Below, in pieces: positions 1 through 12,560 of a stretch of DNA of 64,000 bases. The notes under the pieces were generated by a model. That model worked only from the letters and a program-made list of their open reading frames with translations. It ran no database searches and was not told the origin of the DNA. Position 1 is the stretch's first letter. Each line of letters starts with the position of its first letter. The position numbers were made by a program, and so were the translations under genes. Source of the stretch: Camarhynchus parvulus (taxonomy: Eukaryota > Chordata > Aves > Passeriformes > Thraupidae); NCBI RefSeq assembly GCF_901933205.1, contig NC_044573.1:27773493-27837492 (forward strand). The letters run 5' to 3'.

Positions 1-723
1 GTCCATTGGCTGACACAGAGCAGATGTTCCTGAAAAGTCTTGATATTGACAAAATATGTGAGTTGTTGTTACTTTTGGAGCATTCAAAGGTGTTCAGTGG
101 TACTGTAAGTTATCTCCTGGAGGGGACAGCATAACAGTATTGTCTGTGTTTCTGTGACATCATGTTTCTTTTATTTCTATTAAATACCTCTGGGTTGGCC
201 TGTAGGAAAGCAAGGTGAGTCTGTTCTGTGGTGGATTGTGTGTGAACTTCAAGGGGGAAGTGTGGGTACATACACAGGATGGCCAAAGCTAACGTGCCAC
301 TTCCATTTGTGGGTGCCTTGCAAGTGCTGTTGACAGGATGTGTCTTTATCTCAGCAGTGGAGATTTTGGAGATTCGGTTATCCACGTGATGTGGATGTGG
401 TAGGCCATGATGGTTGTAAGCTACACGTCTGGGAAGTGAAAGGCAGGATATGTTCATTGTACTTGGGAAAGAGCTGGCAGTGCAGCTCTTGTGGTGGAAG
501 CAGCAGTAGTTTGTGTGTTCTGTGTTGCTGAAAGTAAGAGGATATGATGGGAGGTTGGGGCTGGGAGATGAGGGTGTGCATACAGGAAGGTGCTATGGCT
601 GGGTGTGTGTGGTTAGGTGGGGTGGATGCCTCCAGGATATGAGAAGGGGAGGGTGGGGGAAGTGGCTTGGGCAGCAATATTCAGTGTTCATGATGAAGCC
701 TTTTCTTTCTCCTTGTCCCCTAG
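1..723 (+). other. Intron sequence upstream of the first visible coding exon
   Basis: This stretch has no convincing coding exon or recognised repeat. It ends in a good 3' splice site: a pyrimidine-rich run (about 698-720) followed by TAG at 721-723, directly before the open exon at 724. It is therefore read as the 3' part of an intron of the plus-strand gene, whose earlier exons must lie before this window. Short open frames here on both strands lack splice-site support and protein-like composition. Confidence 0.7.
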
Positions 724-799
724 ATCTCCTATCCCCCAAGTGACGAGGACAGCGATGACTCTGAAGGAGAGAACCAGGAACTTGCTCAGATCGACAGAG
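724..799 (+). CDS. Coding exon (first visible) of an unidentified Ser/Pro-rich, probably nuclear protein
   Basis: This is an internal exon of 76 nt. It encodes residues 1-25 of the visible protein plus the first base of codon 26. The peptide begins ISYPPSDEDSDDSEGE, an acidic, serine-rich cluster of the kind phosphorylated by casein kinase 2, and ends ELAQIDR. It is bounded by a pyrimidine-rich acceptor (cccctag) and the donor GAG|gtaaag. It leaves one base over (G), and the next exon supplies exactly two bases (AG) to complete a Glu codon. That phase match across a 1.26-kb intron is the main reason to link the two. The peptide has no start codon in context, so the N-terminus lies upstream of the window. 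I do not recognise the family. Low complexity and high charge suggest a disordered region, which is inference. Confidence 0.85.
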
Positions 800-2063
800 G
801 TAAAGGGATGAAGATAGAAGGATCCCGGGATACTACGGCTGAAGTCAGTTTTTCTTTTCACTCGTGCTCTTGCAAGTGCCTCCTTCTCAGTCCCCAATGT
901 ACCACAAACAGATACACTAAATCAGTCACCTTTGAAGCATTTGGGACCTCACAGGGAGAAGCTGGTGTTATCAGATGCTGCAGTTGCATTTTTACCACCA
1001 GAAATAGACATTGTTAACATGTGTTAAAGTCCCAGTGCTCAGACATGGGTAGAGATGGTCCACAATTGTGCCAGCAGCAGAGCTGGGACTAAAAACTTAT
1101 CTTCTATTCCATGCTTTTGCACTTGTGTCATCTTTGTTCTGGGTTTCCTCATCCTTGCTTTTTTGAGTTTTAACCTTCAGTTTATTCATTCCCCTGGACT
1201 CATTATTTGATTATCTCTGTCCCTTCTTCCTAGACTGTTGGTATTGTGCAGCTGTATTCTTGCATCTAGTGAGAGTCTTTGATAGAGAAGATATAGGTGC
1301 TCTGCTGTTGTTTTTGGACTTGATATGAAGTAGCTTAGAGCTGCAGGTGAAATCTGTAGTAAATGCATCTCTTAAGTTATGCTAAGTTTGCCATTAGTGC
1401 ATGCCCTGTGCCCAGGTTCGAGCAGATTCTTATGCAGAGGAAGGAGAAGTTCAATTCCTGACGCACAGGACATGTCCTGTTAGAATTCAGATCCCTGCTC
1501 CATATGCTTAGCATAAAAAGAGCTCAGGAGAGGAGATAAAGCATGCCTAACTTGTGGCTGAAGACAGGCTCTCTTGTGTGGCAAGTCTTGTAATAGAGGA
1601 CTTTGATTTCCAGACACCAGCTCTCATTTATTTGAGCCAGAAAGGTGACGCTTAGGATAGTGTAACTTACTTGGCTCTTCTGCCCTGAAAACTGGTCACT
1701 AGAAGTTAATGTTTTTGGCTACAGGCAAATGCCTAGCAACACATTTGTAAGCTCATGTCTTCTCTGCCTTGAGGAGGTGAGGTGGGTGACAGATCTGTGT
1801 TCTTTCTCTGGAACTAGACTTCCAGGTGATGGTTTGAAAGGGAATGACATCTAGCAGTCTGGTCTGAAAAAAAGTCTGTAAACTTCCAAAGGGAAGCATT
1901 CAGCTGGGAGATGTTTTGTCTGGGGAAGAGAAGGTGGGGAAACAGCTCAGAAGTTTACTTGGGAGGAGATGAAAACAGCAGGTCAGGAGGAAACCTGCCC
2001 ATTTTATATAGGCCATGGGACACAGATTTGCTCTGCCACTTCTCAATCTCCTCCTCCCACCAG
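800..2063 (+). other. Intron between the first and second visible coding exons
   Basis: This 1264-nt intron has donor gtaaag and an acceptor with a long pyrimidine tract (ctcctcccaccag). It interrupts a codon after its first base. I see no recognised repeat or second gene in it. Confidence 0.8.
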
Positions 2064-2554
2064 AGAGAAGACGGAATTGTACCCTGACTCCTCTGGCCAC
2101 CAACCAGCTCCAGAACCAGGAGAGCCAATGCTGCAAGGTTCGGGCCCTCTTCCATGCCAGCCTTGACCGGCACAGCTCGGAGGAGGAGCTGGAGCGCATC
2201 AACCGGGAGTTTGCGGCGGAGAAGCGCAAGTGGTCGCAGGTCAGCCGGCTCACCTGCTGCGGCGACGGCAACAACGCCTCCTCCAGCGACGAGGAAGTGA
2301 AGAACTTGTGCGCCATGTCCTTCCGGCCCGTGGCAGAGCAGGGCGATGGCCTCCAGGCCAGCCCCAGCCCCGTGCTGTTCAGTGCCTCCCCTCCCAAGAG
2401 ACTGCAGCCCCTGGTGCGCAGCCCGGCCTCCGGACCTTTAATCTTCACCAGCGTCGGGGCGGGCCTTGAGCAGGTCATGCCTTGTAAGAGACATCGACAG
2501 GGATATGGGGATAAGGTCAGCAGGCCCAGCCTTGACCTGGAAAAAATGCAGCAG
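2064..2554 (+). CDS. Main coding exon of the unidentified plus-strand gene
   Basis: This exon of 491 nt encodes visible residues 26-189 and is the most securely coding stretch in the window. The frame is open throughout, composition is GC- and CpG-rich against AT-rich flanks, and third positions favour G/C. In order it shows a basic cluster (RERRR, residues 25-29), a Cys pair (48-49), and a strongly charged probable helix (about 63-82, SSEEELERINREFAAEKRKW). Then come a second Cys pair (90-91), a CK2-like SSSDEE (98-103), repeated Ser-Pro sites (SPSP 125-128, SASPP 132-136, RSP 144-146) and a basic KRHR (167-170) that could serve in nuclear import. No signal peptide or membrane segment is visible. 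It ends in phase 0 at CAG|gtaagg. The likely role is a nuclear regulatory or scaffold protein controlled by phosphorylation. That is inference from composition; I cannot name a homologue. Confidence 0.93.
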
Positions 2555-2679
2555 GTAAGGCAGAACTTCACGGGAGGAAAGCAGCATTGCTTGACAAAAA
2601 GGCCTGGTAAGCAAAGACAGAAACAGGTTATTGAGGCAAGTATAGCTGTGCTGTGAGGGCCCCAACAAAGGAGGAGTGA

Positions 2680-3045
2680 TGAGGAGGACTTTATGGATAT
2701 CAGAAGGCTAATTAATTACTTTATTATATTATATTATTTTATACATCTAAAATTGAATCTGCTAAGCACTCAACTTTGCACACACTGCACTGAATCTCGT
2801 GACTGTCACTTGACAGTCCCGACACGCACACACTCTTGGCCCTGATAGGCCAAGGAAACAAAACACTATGATTTTGGATAAACAATCTCCGTATTGCATT
2901 CTACTTTTGTCCAAACGCAGGTACAGTAAATGATAAGAATTGTGTTTTCTTTCTGTGATGTTCTGAGAATATTTCTAGGTTTCACATTCTTGGGAAGAAT
3001 TGTGCCTTGCTTTTCTCTGTGAAGAGAAATATGAGGCTGCAGGTG
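2680..3045 (-). mobile_element. Probable LTR-derived sequence (diverged avian endogenous retrovirus)
   Basis: This begins with an AT-rich run (tattatattatattatttta) next to TTTATT at 2720-2725, which reads AATAAA on the minus strand. It continues through a CTTGGCCCTGATAGGCCAAG-like segment and a long A/T-biased tail. The arrangement resembles antisense LTRs I recall from songbird genomes, but I cannot place the ends, and no target-site duplication was identified. It starts about 125 bp after a coding exon. A repeat-library search would settle it. Confidence 0.45.
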
Positions 3046-6000
3046 AGCATCAGTAAATTCATAGGGTTGCTTCTTGTGGTTGTGTCTTCAGGGCACACTT
3101 TCAGGGTACTTCTGCTGTCTGTCTAGGATAAATTGGGGTAAGTGTAGATACGCCTTCTGAGAGGTAAAGGCACTGCTGCTTGGGTGGCTCCTGCCACGCT
3201 TGGGCTGTTCTCTTGCTACCTCAGGAGGAAGGTAGCACTTGTACTGTCTGGTTCATTGCATGGCACAGGAACAAAATCACTGGCATTTGCTTTCATCAAG
3301 TTACCACTGCTTCCATGATCTGACCTATGCCACTTACTCCAAAATAAATTAATTACTTGGCATGTATAAAAAGAGCCTTTGGTGAAAGTGGTTGTCAACT
3401 TGATAATGATAGGAATTTCCACACTCGTTGAGCTCCTTGGGCCTAGATCTCTTATGCCTCCTAGGAGTTCTATAGCGATGTTAAGGAGTGCTTTTTACCT
3501 TCTTAACATTTCACAAACTGCTTACACTTTGCTCTAGATGCAGTTACTCTTGATTTTGCAGGACTTTAGTTTGGCCTTGGACTGAGGTGTGGAAATGCTA
3601 GGAGTTTGCCTTTTCTTTGCAGAGCCTGGGAAATGGGGCTGGCTGCGCTGTGCAGTTCCCATCTGGCGCTTCTCTTTCAAAAGGCCTTGCTGTAGAGTTA
3701 GTATTTCATGTCTCTTCATTATTTTTCTATTTGCACTGGTGTAGTGTCAGCTTAAAAGGATATCTGCAGACATCTGCTGGCCCTGGTACATTGTAAGTAA
3801 GTTAAAAACAATTATTTTCAGTTCTGAATTCCCTCTCATTAGGAAGGAATTTCATTGCCTCTGGTTTGTTGGATGTAGTAGTTTTAACCTTTCTTGCAAC
3901 AATTCCTTTAAGCCTACAAGATGGACCCACTAAAAGAAAGGACTCTGCATTTATTTTTTAAGAACCCTAAAAGTGAGATTTCTATTTCCCTATTACATTG
4001 TTGGTTTTTCTCAGTCCTGCTGGCAGCATACTTCCCATGAATACATAATGCAGAGACTTGTGCTTTCAGTACGGTTTTCCTCACCCCCTTTTCAACCTTC
4101 TAGCCAAGTTTCTGCTCACAGAACATTCAAAAGGCCCAGTCTTGCATTTCACATCACCCAAATCTTCTACTGATACTGACAGACTTTAATTAGTCTCACA
4201 TCCTTATGAGAGAAGAAGAAAGCTGCTAAGCCTGCGCCCAGCCTTCTAGTTTTTCAGAGTGCACATAAATAAATGGGAAAATGTTTCTTTTGGCCCAGGT
4301 AATTTCTCTGATTTGGATGCCAGGCATAGCCTGCTCTTCCTCAAGCATCTTTCAGCACTGTCTTCAGGAGTGTATTGATAAAGGTTAGGGACTAATTTAA
4401 ATGAGCTTTCCAAACTGTTGTTTTTTTCTGGGAAAACCTTGTGAGGATAATTGGCTTCCTTGTCCATTCGCTCTCTACACTTCTGGATTAATTGTGGCAA
4501 AGATTTTTGCAAAAGAAGTTGAAACCTGGAGTGGAAGTGGCAGCGTGCTTTTAAAATAACATTTTTACTGTGGATGTCATTAACATTCCATGGTTGTGGA
4601 ATCCATGTTATAAAGAAAGGATAGTCAGCTGGTGGATTTAATTTGACAGAAGGTGCACGGAGGGCACAATATGACATGACACACACGTGCACAGTGAGAT
4701 GCAGCCTGAATATTTTATTCGGTCATTTGTATTATTTTTATAGCTCTAATTGGTTAACTTTCAGCCAGTAACATCTTGAAGCTTTATGATGAGTCTTTGC
4801 TTGCTACCTGTACTTAGTTCTCCTATGAAAATCATTCAGCGCCCCCATTCCCCACTTATAAAATGGGACATGGGTGTTTGCTTTTTTGGTCTGTTTCCAT
4901 TTTCCAACAAAAATGGCTCTTATTAACTGCCTGGGCAGTGTGTGGCATCATGTGTTTCTTAGGTAAATGATGCATATGAGGAATGTTAATATTAAACAGG
5001 CTACTCTAAGGCTTCATCTGAGCTCTGAACATCAAGCTTTTCTTGCTTTGTGATTCTTATCCTTCCTATCATGTGCTTGCCCATGAGAACACAGCTGAAA
5101 AGTTTATCAGCTAGACTTTTTTTCTTTTGAGCAGCAGATGTGGCTTTCACTCTTATCCCTGAGCCTTACTTCCCATCCCTGCAGCTCTGTGCAGCTAACA
5201 GATGACAGAGAGTATCAGGCAAGATGAATTTGTGCCTGAAGCAAATGTGCTGTGAGATAAGAAGACACTTTTGGGGTGTGATGTGGTATGGGTAACTCAA
5301 GGGTGGACGAAGAGATGCCAAGTGCTTTGCATCAAATTCTGTTTATGCTGGATGGTGATGGAATATTGGTCCAGAGAGTTGAGGTCCAGAGTGGCTCTGT
5401 GTTGGGATGTCTAAGAAGATTTTGCTTCCTCCCATGGGTCGGTGGCAAGTGGTATCCAAATGTCTCCCTGTATTCCAGTGATTCGGTGCCTCTTGGTAAA
5501 AAAGAGGAGCAAATTTGGGAGACAAGCAGGTTGGGGGCAATTGGTTGCTGTCCTTTCTTGGCCTGTGAATAAATGTAAATCTCCATCCTCCACGCCTTTC
5601 GGTTCAGCCTCCTGCAGCAGGGAAGGCTGTACCAGGAGCAGGTTTAAAAAGCCCTGTTTTGCTTAGATGTCAGGCTATGCCTTTACAGCTTCACAGGGTA
5701 CAGTGATTCAGCCCTTCTGTGTCCCAGACATGAGTTTGGACTGTTGGCAGATGCATTTGCCACCCTGGCTGGTCAGCTGGCCCACCCAGTGTCTCCCTAT
5801 TGAGGCCGAGCGAGCATATTTCAATGCACGCTTTTCTTCACTTCTCCAAAGGCCTAGAAAATGAGCTCAGAAGACTTCTATTCTTTCCTTAATTGGGCAG
5901 AAATGCCCTGGCTTGTGCAGACACTCGCTTTGCTGCAGTGAATGCCCTCTCCCAGCACCCCTTGATCATGGTCCCTGGGCAGACACATCATTGCCTGCAG

Positions 6001-6088
6001 GTCCTGCTGCCAACCACTTGCTATTTAATGAAGCCTGCTGCCACCTTGTATGGCTGCTACCACTTCAGCATATCTGGCTTTTTTGGCA

Positions 6089-6156
6089 ATGCTGAGAGCA
6101 GAAGGTCAGGGAGAGCAGGGCCATGCTGAGAGTGAAAGGTCACGGAGAGCAGGGAC
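6089..6156. repeat. 34-bp tandem duplication (two copies)
   Basis: Two adjacent 34-bp units (6089-6122 and 6123-6156) both begin ATGCTGAGAG and differ at five positions. Three differences are neighbouring and two are single-base. This looks like a local duplication that has since diverged. No function is evident. Confidence 0.85.
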
Positions 6157-6597
6157 ATCCTTGGGTTCAAGGTGAAGGCTCTAGGTTCACCTGAGGCATA
6201 AGGAAGTCTAGGGTGTCACAAAGACTTCTTGGAGCTGCTGAGCTCATTCCCAGGGGATTAATTGGTCTTGGCATGTTGTGTAAACAGAGAGGAAGTAAAG
6301 GATCCTCCTGTGCTATTCAGTGGGACTGCCAGGAGCACCTTTGAAATCTACTTAAAGAAGCTTGTGAAGTCAGAGTGTAGCATTTGCAGGGAGAGAGATC
6401 TCCTGGGGGGAGAGCAGCTTTGGGGTGGTACAACAAGCAGTCCAAATTCTTTGTGTGGGTAAGTCCCTGATATGGAAAGCATAATTTTGAAGTACAAGGC
6501 AAAGGGTACATGGGTATAATTCCAGGTATGCTGCAAAGTGATTAGATAGGTTTCATGTCTTGCTCAGAGCTTTCCGCTGTGGTTTGCCTGCTTGTAT

Positions 6598-7060
6598 GAA
6601 TAGACAGAATCAGAAATTGATAGAATATCTTGAGTTGGAAAGGACCCATAAGTTCAAATCCTGGCCCTGCACAGGACAGCACCAAGAATCACACCATGTG
6701 CCTGAGAGTGTTGTCCAAATGCTTTTTGAACCTTGGCAGGGTTGGTGCCATGGCCACTAACCTGGGAGCCTCTTACAGTGCCCAGCTACCCTCTGGGTGA
6801 AGAACCTTTTCTTATATCCAACCCAAAGCTCCCCTGACACAGCTCCAGGCCATTTTCTTGGGTCCTGTCACTGGTCACCACAGAGAATAGAGCAGTGCCT
6901 GCCCCTCTGCTTCCCCTCATAAGGAAGTTCTAGACTGCAATGAAGTGTCCTTTCAGTCTCCTTTTCTTCAGGCTGAGCAAGCCAAATGATCTCAGCTGCT
7001 CTTTATTTGGCTTCCTCTACAGAGTGTCAATACCATTTCCTTTTGGAGGCTTAATGCATT
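6598..7060 (-). mobile_element. CR1 LINE, 3' portion, minus orientation
   Basis: The opposite strand carries a CR1 3' end. Read on the plus strand it starts with the degraded GAATC/ATAGAATAT terminal motif, then GAGTTGGAAAGGACCCATAAG, CCTGGCCCTGCACAGGAC, AATCACACCATGTGCCTGAGAG, TCTGGGTGAAGAACCTTTTC, CCTGTCACTGGTCACCACAGAG and TCTTCAGGCTGAGCAAG. All are in the order expected of an inverted bird CR1. Similarity fades after about 7025, so the inner end is approximate. It is 5'-truncated, as nearly all CR1 copies are, and carries no reverse transcriptase capacity. Confidence 0.92.
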
Positions 7061-8815
7061 CTTTGAAATGCATGAGATGCTAGGATGAAAAAGGCTATCT
7101 GTGAAAAGAAAAATGCATCCTAGGCTAACATTTGGATTGTTCATTGCAGGTTCTGCACCCCCTTTGGTGGGTGACTAGTTTCAGTGCAAGACATATGAGT
7201 GGATCTTTGTCTTGACTTGACACTGGAATGGCCTGGATAAAGTGCCTGATGGGAATCCTAATTTGGGTTTAGCTGTGTGATATCAAGACCATCTTCCTTC
7301 TGCTGTATGTTTCAGTACTGGTATTTTGGTTGGACTGAGCATTGGTGGGGTGATCAGCACCCCATCAAAACTTCGAGTCCATACTGGTTGCACAGAGGCT
7401 GCAGAGCAGCACTCACCACACGTGACCAAGGCCCCAGTGTGTGACCCTGGTGCTCTGGGGTCTGGGCTTTGGGCTGCTAATGGCTCCAGGGTGAGCTTGC
7501 CATATCCTTAGCACAGCTGGGTTTTGCCCTTGCCTGTCTCTCCAGGACTTGACAAATAGCTTCCAGATAGCTTCCACGTGTGAGCTCGTGAGTCCTTTTC
7601 ACCTCTTGGCCTCCCATTTGAATCCAGGCTTTTTCAGAATTGTTACCATCTGTTTGCCCATCTGAGCTGCTCTCTGCAGCAAGAGGGTGCCGGAAAATCT
7701 ACTGCTAGTGCTGGTGGTAGATTCAGCACAGTCTCTGCCCTGGGCCTCAGTCTCCAGAGTGACTCAGTGGAGTTCAGGGGCCTGTGCTGAGCATAATTCT
7801 TAAGGGGCCCAGCACCAGAACTTGTCTCTCAGGTGTGGAAGTTGGGCCATAGCAGTTCTTTGTCTGTGGGCTTGTTGAAGCAACATAGTAAAGAAAGTGT
7901 TGCAGAAACTGGTTGCATCAGTAGAGCATGAGAAATTCTGCTTTTGGTAACCTCCTGCAATTTTGCTTTAATTTTTCACCCCCAGAAATATGCTGCAGCA
8001 GCTGTTCTTCCAGCACAGAAGTGCCTGTCTTTCTCAACCCTGACAGTGCTTGGCACTGAAGTAGCCAGCAAACAAATGCTGTGTGTGGCTGCTTCAAGGC
8101 AGTCCTGGCATGAGGAAATTTGGGGCTGAACATGATCAATGACATTGTCTGGTCTGCTTGCCTGTGAGGTTTTAGTTCCATGGTGGGAGGCTCTGGGACT
8201 CTAGACATGCACCATATGATGGGAGATGGGGCATGGTACAGGTGTCATGTTCTTTGCATCTTTGGAGGAGCTGAGGAGATGTTCTCCTGTGGTCTGATCT
8301 CTGTTGTAAAGACTGGCTCAGTACTGGCTAGCTGATGTTCAGTTTGCTGACATCAGACATTGGTAGTCTGACAGTGGTGGGGAGAAAAACATGCTGTCTG
8401 GGAGGTGGAGAGAGACTCAGTAGCAGGGGAAATCATGAGGAACTCCACCTAGCCCCAAGGAGGTGATTATGACTCTGCCAGGCAGCAGATACCTCTGTCT
8501 CTGTGTCTCGTAAGTGTTCCCTGGGTGATTATCTAATTCATGCAAAAACATTAGGAAGTGCCTGTGTGCAGCTGCAGCTGGATGAATCGGAATGTAAGAG
8601 AGGAGTAACCCATGTACAACTTGGCCTAGCTGCTTCTTAAAAAGCATAATGATTTCCTCCTGGAAGAGGCAAGTAAGTTGACTATGTTGTCCTTTCACTG
8701 ACGGTAAGGTTCATCTTGCTGCCAGCTTGTAAATGCCGAAGGCAAGGCAGGCAGGATAACCTAGTCCTGTTCCTAAACTCTTGGCACCAACCAGTGTACC
8801 AGAGATTAGAGCATT

Positions 8816-8870
8816 CTCACAGAATGGTTGAGGTTGCAAAGGCCTGCTGGAAGTTATACAGTCTGTATGT
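8816..8870 (-). mobile_element. Short CR1 3'-end fragment, minus orientation
   Basis: TCACAGAATGGTTGAGGTTG followed by a degraded AAGGCCTGCTGGAAGT-A-ACAGTCTGTA is the outermost piece of an inverted CR1 (consensus form: cacagaatggttgaggttgg-agggacct-tggagatca). Only about 55 bp are recognisable. It may extend to about 8910 in more diverged form. Confidence 0.6.
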
Positions 8871-11800
8871 CAACAGCTTCTCCATGAGGATCTGTGTTCT
8901 CTGTGCATTGTTGAAACACAGAATTAATTTTAGTGCAAGTCCACTCCATAGCATCTGTTGATACTGTTCACCTTTCAGGTGTGCTGCTGGCAGACTTTCA
9001 TTCTGAGCACACATCTCTTTTTGCAGGTCTTCCACTGTTGTGTGAGCCCTGGCACAGAATGTGTAGTCATTCCTAGAGCCAAATGCTTCTGTTCTTCTCC
9101 CTTGATGTTTTCCTTCCTTGTTTTGTCTCAGTGCATTTCTGTTCTGTTTTTGTAACATGTGCAAAGGGACAACAGTTCAAGAGGGAGATGGACAAATGAG
9201 CTGCTGTCTGGAAATACTTATTGGTCTCTTTTTCCTGGGGTATGTGGCTGTGTAATTTTGCTGCCTTTTCCTGGAAGCTTGCATGCTGGTGAATATATCT
9301 ATCTGGACTACCAAGGGAGGGTGAGCCAATAGCTAGAATATATGCTGAGACATCTGAAATGTAGTTCCTTGAGGTGCTACTGTGAATCATAAAAGAGAGC
9401 AGGGATTAGGTTGGTCAGGGTTATTTGGATAACACCAGAGAGCTTGATTGAGCAAAAGGGAGATGAGGGAAAGAAATTTGATGTGGCTGAAGTTTGAGAA
9501 GCGGCAGAGATCTGTGGAATAGGAAAGTTAAGAATGGCAGAGACAGAGCTAGAGAGAGTATTTTTGTTGTATTAAGATTCCCAAAGGGACAATAATAGCA
9601 CCTGGCACCAGTGGCAGAAAATTATGAGCCTGAGGTTCAAGCCAAGGGCTTATCATTTAGATTGGCAGGCTTGCTGGCTACCTTCCCAACCCTGCTGTCT
9701 TTCTTTTTTTTTCCTCAAAGCTCTAAAGCCTGGTAAGAAGGTATTAGTCTAGAGCCGAGTCTTTGGCTGCAGTCCAAAGAGAGGAGATCAAATGGGCATA
9801 TGGCACCACTGGCATGTGGCCTTGGTGTGTGACTCAGGGAGAAGTCCTGGGTGATGCTGGTGATGCTGTGTAGGACTTGAACTCTTGGTCTGACTCTGAT
9901 GGTTAGGTAGGCCTGGGAGGAGCAAATTGGGAAGGAGGTAAAGCACTTCCATCTGAAAGCATCTGCCAGAAGCTCTGCATGTAAATGGACAAGGTTGGAG
10001 TTTTAACCTCTAGCATTTTGCTCTCAAAGCACCACATAGACTGATTCCTACTGAGCTAATAGAAGTAAGAGCCCAGTCTCCCATATCTGCTAGCTGTGTT
10101 TTATGGTGGGCTGGCAGCTGGCTACAGGAAACATCGCTCAGCAAAACCAAGAGGTCCTAACTGCAGAAACAACACAACTGGTTAAAATGTGATTGGATGT
10201 GGGGTGAGCAGCAGTCACAGAGTGGGTGCTGGATTGCATCCCCAAGGGTGGCCATCCTGCAGCATATCACTCACTGTTCTGTCTCTTGTGTGTTGACTTC
10301 TGGTCCTTTTCAAATAAGGTTTTCTGAAGAATATTTTCTTGTTTTGACACAGTACTGTGTAGGAGGATAATATTGGCATGTTGTTTCCCAGTCCCTGAGT
10401 TCAGCCTAAGCAATCTCAAGAGCCCGACAGATTAAGAAGTTTTGCTGCAATTTGTGCATATGTTTCAAAACACCAGCTTGGAGATGCTGCTTGAAGTGAA
10501 GGTCAGGACTTTCTCTGCAGTAGTGCTGGATTGTCCTCACCTCCCCCAGCCTTGATGTGTCTGGACTGGAGGGGCTGCCTGGGCTGGGTCCCAGTGTGGC
10601 TGTTGAGTTGGCCAGATACCTGTCCCTGCCCACTCCTCCCTCAGCGTGTGGCTCGCTGTGATACAAATATCTCATCCTTGCCTGGGGAGAGAAGGAGTCT
10701 GCGGGTGGCTCCACCATATGCTGTCACTGCCCACGCTGTGTTTGGTCTGCGGGTGAATGGATCTCTCTTCAGCCGTAATAAGTTGCATCTTTGGCTTGTG
10801 GTAGCAACCTCTGAAAAGGAGAGAGCCTTACAGTTTAGTTCTTTGGAGGGCCAGTGGAGTGCCTTGAGGAAACTGGAGAGGGTGAATGTCTATTTAGAAA
10901 CAATCTGGTTATTCCTCATGTAGTCCAGAGGGCATCTGATGATGGTGGCCGTTTTCTGCTTGCTTTTCTGAGTATGTTGAGTAGGTTATAAAACTGAAAT
11001 AAGCAGTAGAGATAGATTAGGGTTTTTTTCTTTCTCTTTATTCCTACTTTACCACCACTAAGTGTTGAATTCCCTTAGAATTCAGCAGCCAAAGGATAGC
11101 AAGGGCTGCTGTTGCTTAGAATTCAGATGATTATAGACTTGTTCAAAGTACTAAACAGAAGAGATGGTAGCAAGGAATGGAAAACAAGAGCTTGGCTTTC
11201 CTTAGCTTTTCCCTGGCATTGCTTAGCTCTGTGTCTGTGAAGCAGAACACCTTCCTTGCCCAGCGTGGCTGGTGTCTGAGAGGGGACATGGGTGTGCTTT
11301 GCACCCAACAGTCTCCCATGGGGCACTGCCCATGAGTGGGAAGGAAGGACGGGGGTGGTAGTATGAGTGGTAACAGCAGGAACAGGGCAGTCATGTGATG
11401 GTGCTGATTAACTATTAATACTGGGTGTTTGTGCTCCAGTTTGTCACTACACATGGAGAGCAAGCAGCCATTGCTGCTTAATAGGCAGAAGCTGGCTGAG
11501 CTTTTAAAGCCAAGCCTGTGACTAGAGTAAACACTCTAGGAAATGCTGTATTTGAGACAAGCTTTGGAGTGGTAGAATAGCCAGCCTGGCTGTCAACAAC
11601 ACAGCTGTCCTTGGCGTGGGCTGGGGTTTAACTCTGATTTTCTGCCTTAGCTCTGAATAACCTCTCCATTGTTGGCTCACATGAGAACCACACTGCTGGG
11701 CTCTGCTCGCGCTTTCTTTCAGTCTGTTGATGTCAGTGGCAGTTTTGGGCATTGGTCCACAGCTCATCTCACAGGGGGAGGCACTCAATAGAGGCATCTA

Positions 11801-12049
11801 CTTCTCATGTAGATGGAGACTGAGTTAAAGCAGAGTAGATTCCCTGGTAAAACTCCCTGCCCTTTTCCAGAGCTGTGAGCCCAGATACACTTCTCATTGA
11901 GCTGCAATTTGTTTTGAAGAAATGCTGACCAAAAAGGGAGAGACAAACCCTCCTCTTCAAGCCAAAAAAAAATGTAACAACAGTTTTCTAAATTAAATAT
12001 TTCAAAAACATAGGTGTCCTGGGGGCCACAGGTAAATGGCAAATTAAAC

Positions 12050-12560
12050 ACAAATGAAGACAGTTAAGAGAAATCCTATGGAACTTGCTGGTTTTCCTCC
12101 TTGCAAACAACCTTTTTGGTTTCCTGCTGGACTTTAACTGCTTATGCAAAGCAGTTTTCATAGGAATGAATTTGTAAAACTGAGCTTTGTCTGGAGTGTT
12201 AGGAACTTAATGTAAATGAAGTCTGTGGTCATGCCTATACTAAGAAAGGCTGTATTTTTAATTCAAAAACATGCTTGTGCTTTAAAATTCTGGCATAGGC
12301 TTGCAAGCTATAATTTCACCTTCACATGTTTGATTATGGAAAAAAACCAGGTTGATCTGCTGTACCAAGGATAAAGCCCTAAAATGCTTTGCAAGTTACT
12401 TTGCAGTCTTATTGTGAGTATGCTCTTTTTGACAGCATAAACTAAATAAAAATTTGTCTACCTGTGGAGGCTTTAGAAACTCCCTATCTTGCCTGTGACT
12501 TCAGAGGCTCATCAAACAATCCTATAGGCAAATCTAGTGCATCTGTGTAATTCCTAATAC
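12050..12560. other. AT-rich intronic block, candidate conserved non-coding element
   Basis: This is a repeat-free, AT-rich stretch in the 22-kb intron. It is rich in short homeobox/POU-type words, such as TTATGCAAA near 12143 and several TTAAT/ATTTTTAATT runs, and lacks the low-complexity or CR1 character of its surroundings. No open frame is protein-like. The claim rests on composition only; multi-species conservation would decide it. Confidence 0.25.

Noticed and set aside
1900..2571. A 223-codon minus-strand frame opposite the main exon
   Set aside because: It is the shadow of the GC-rich plus-strand coding exon, whose frame has matching splice phases on both sides.
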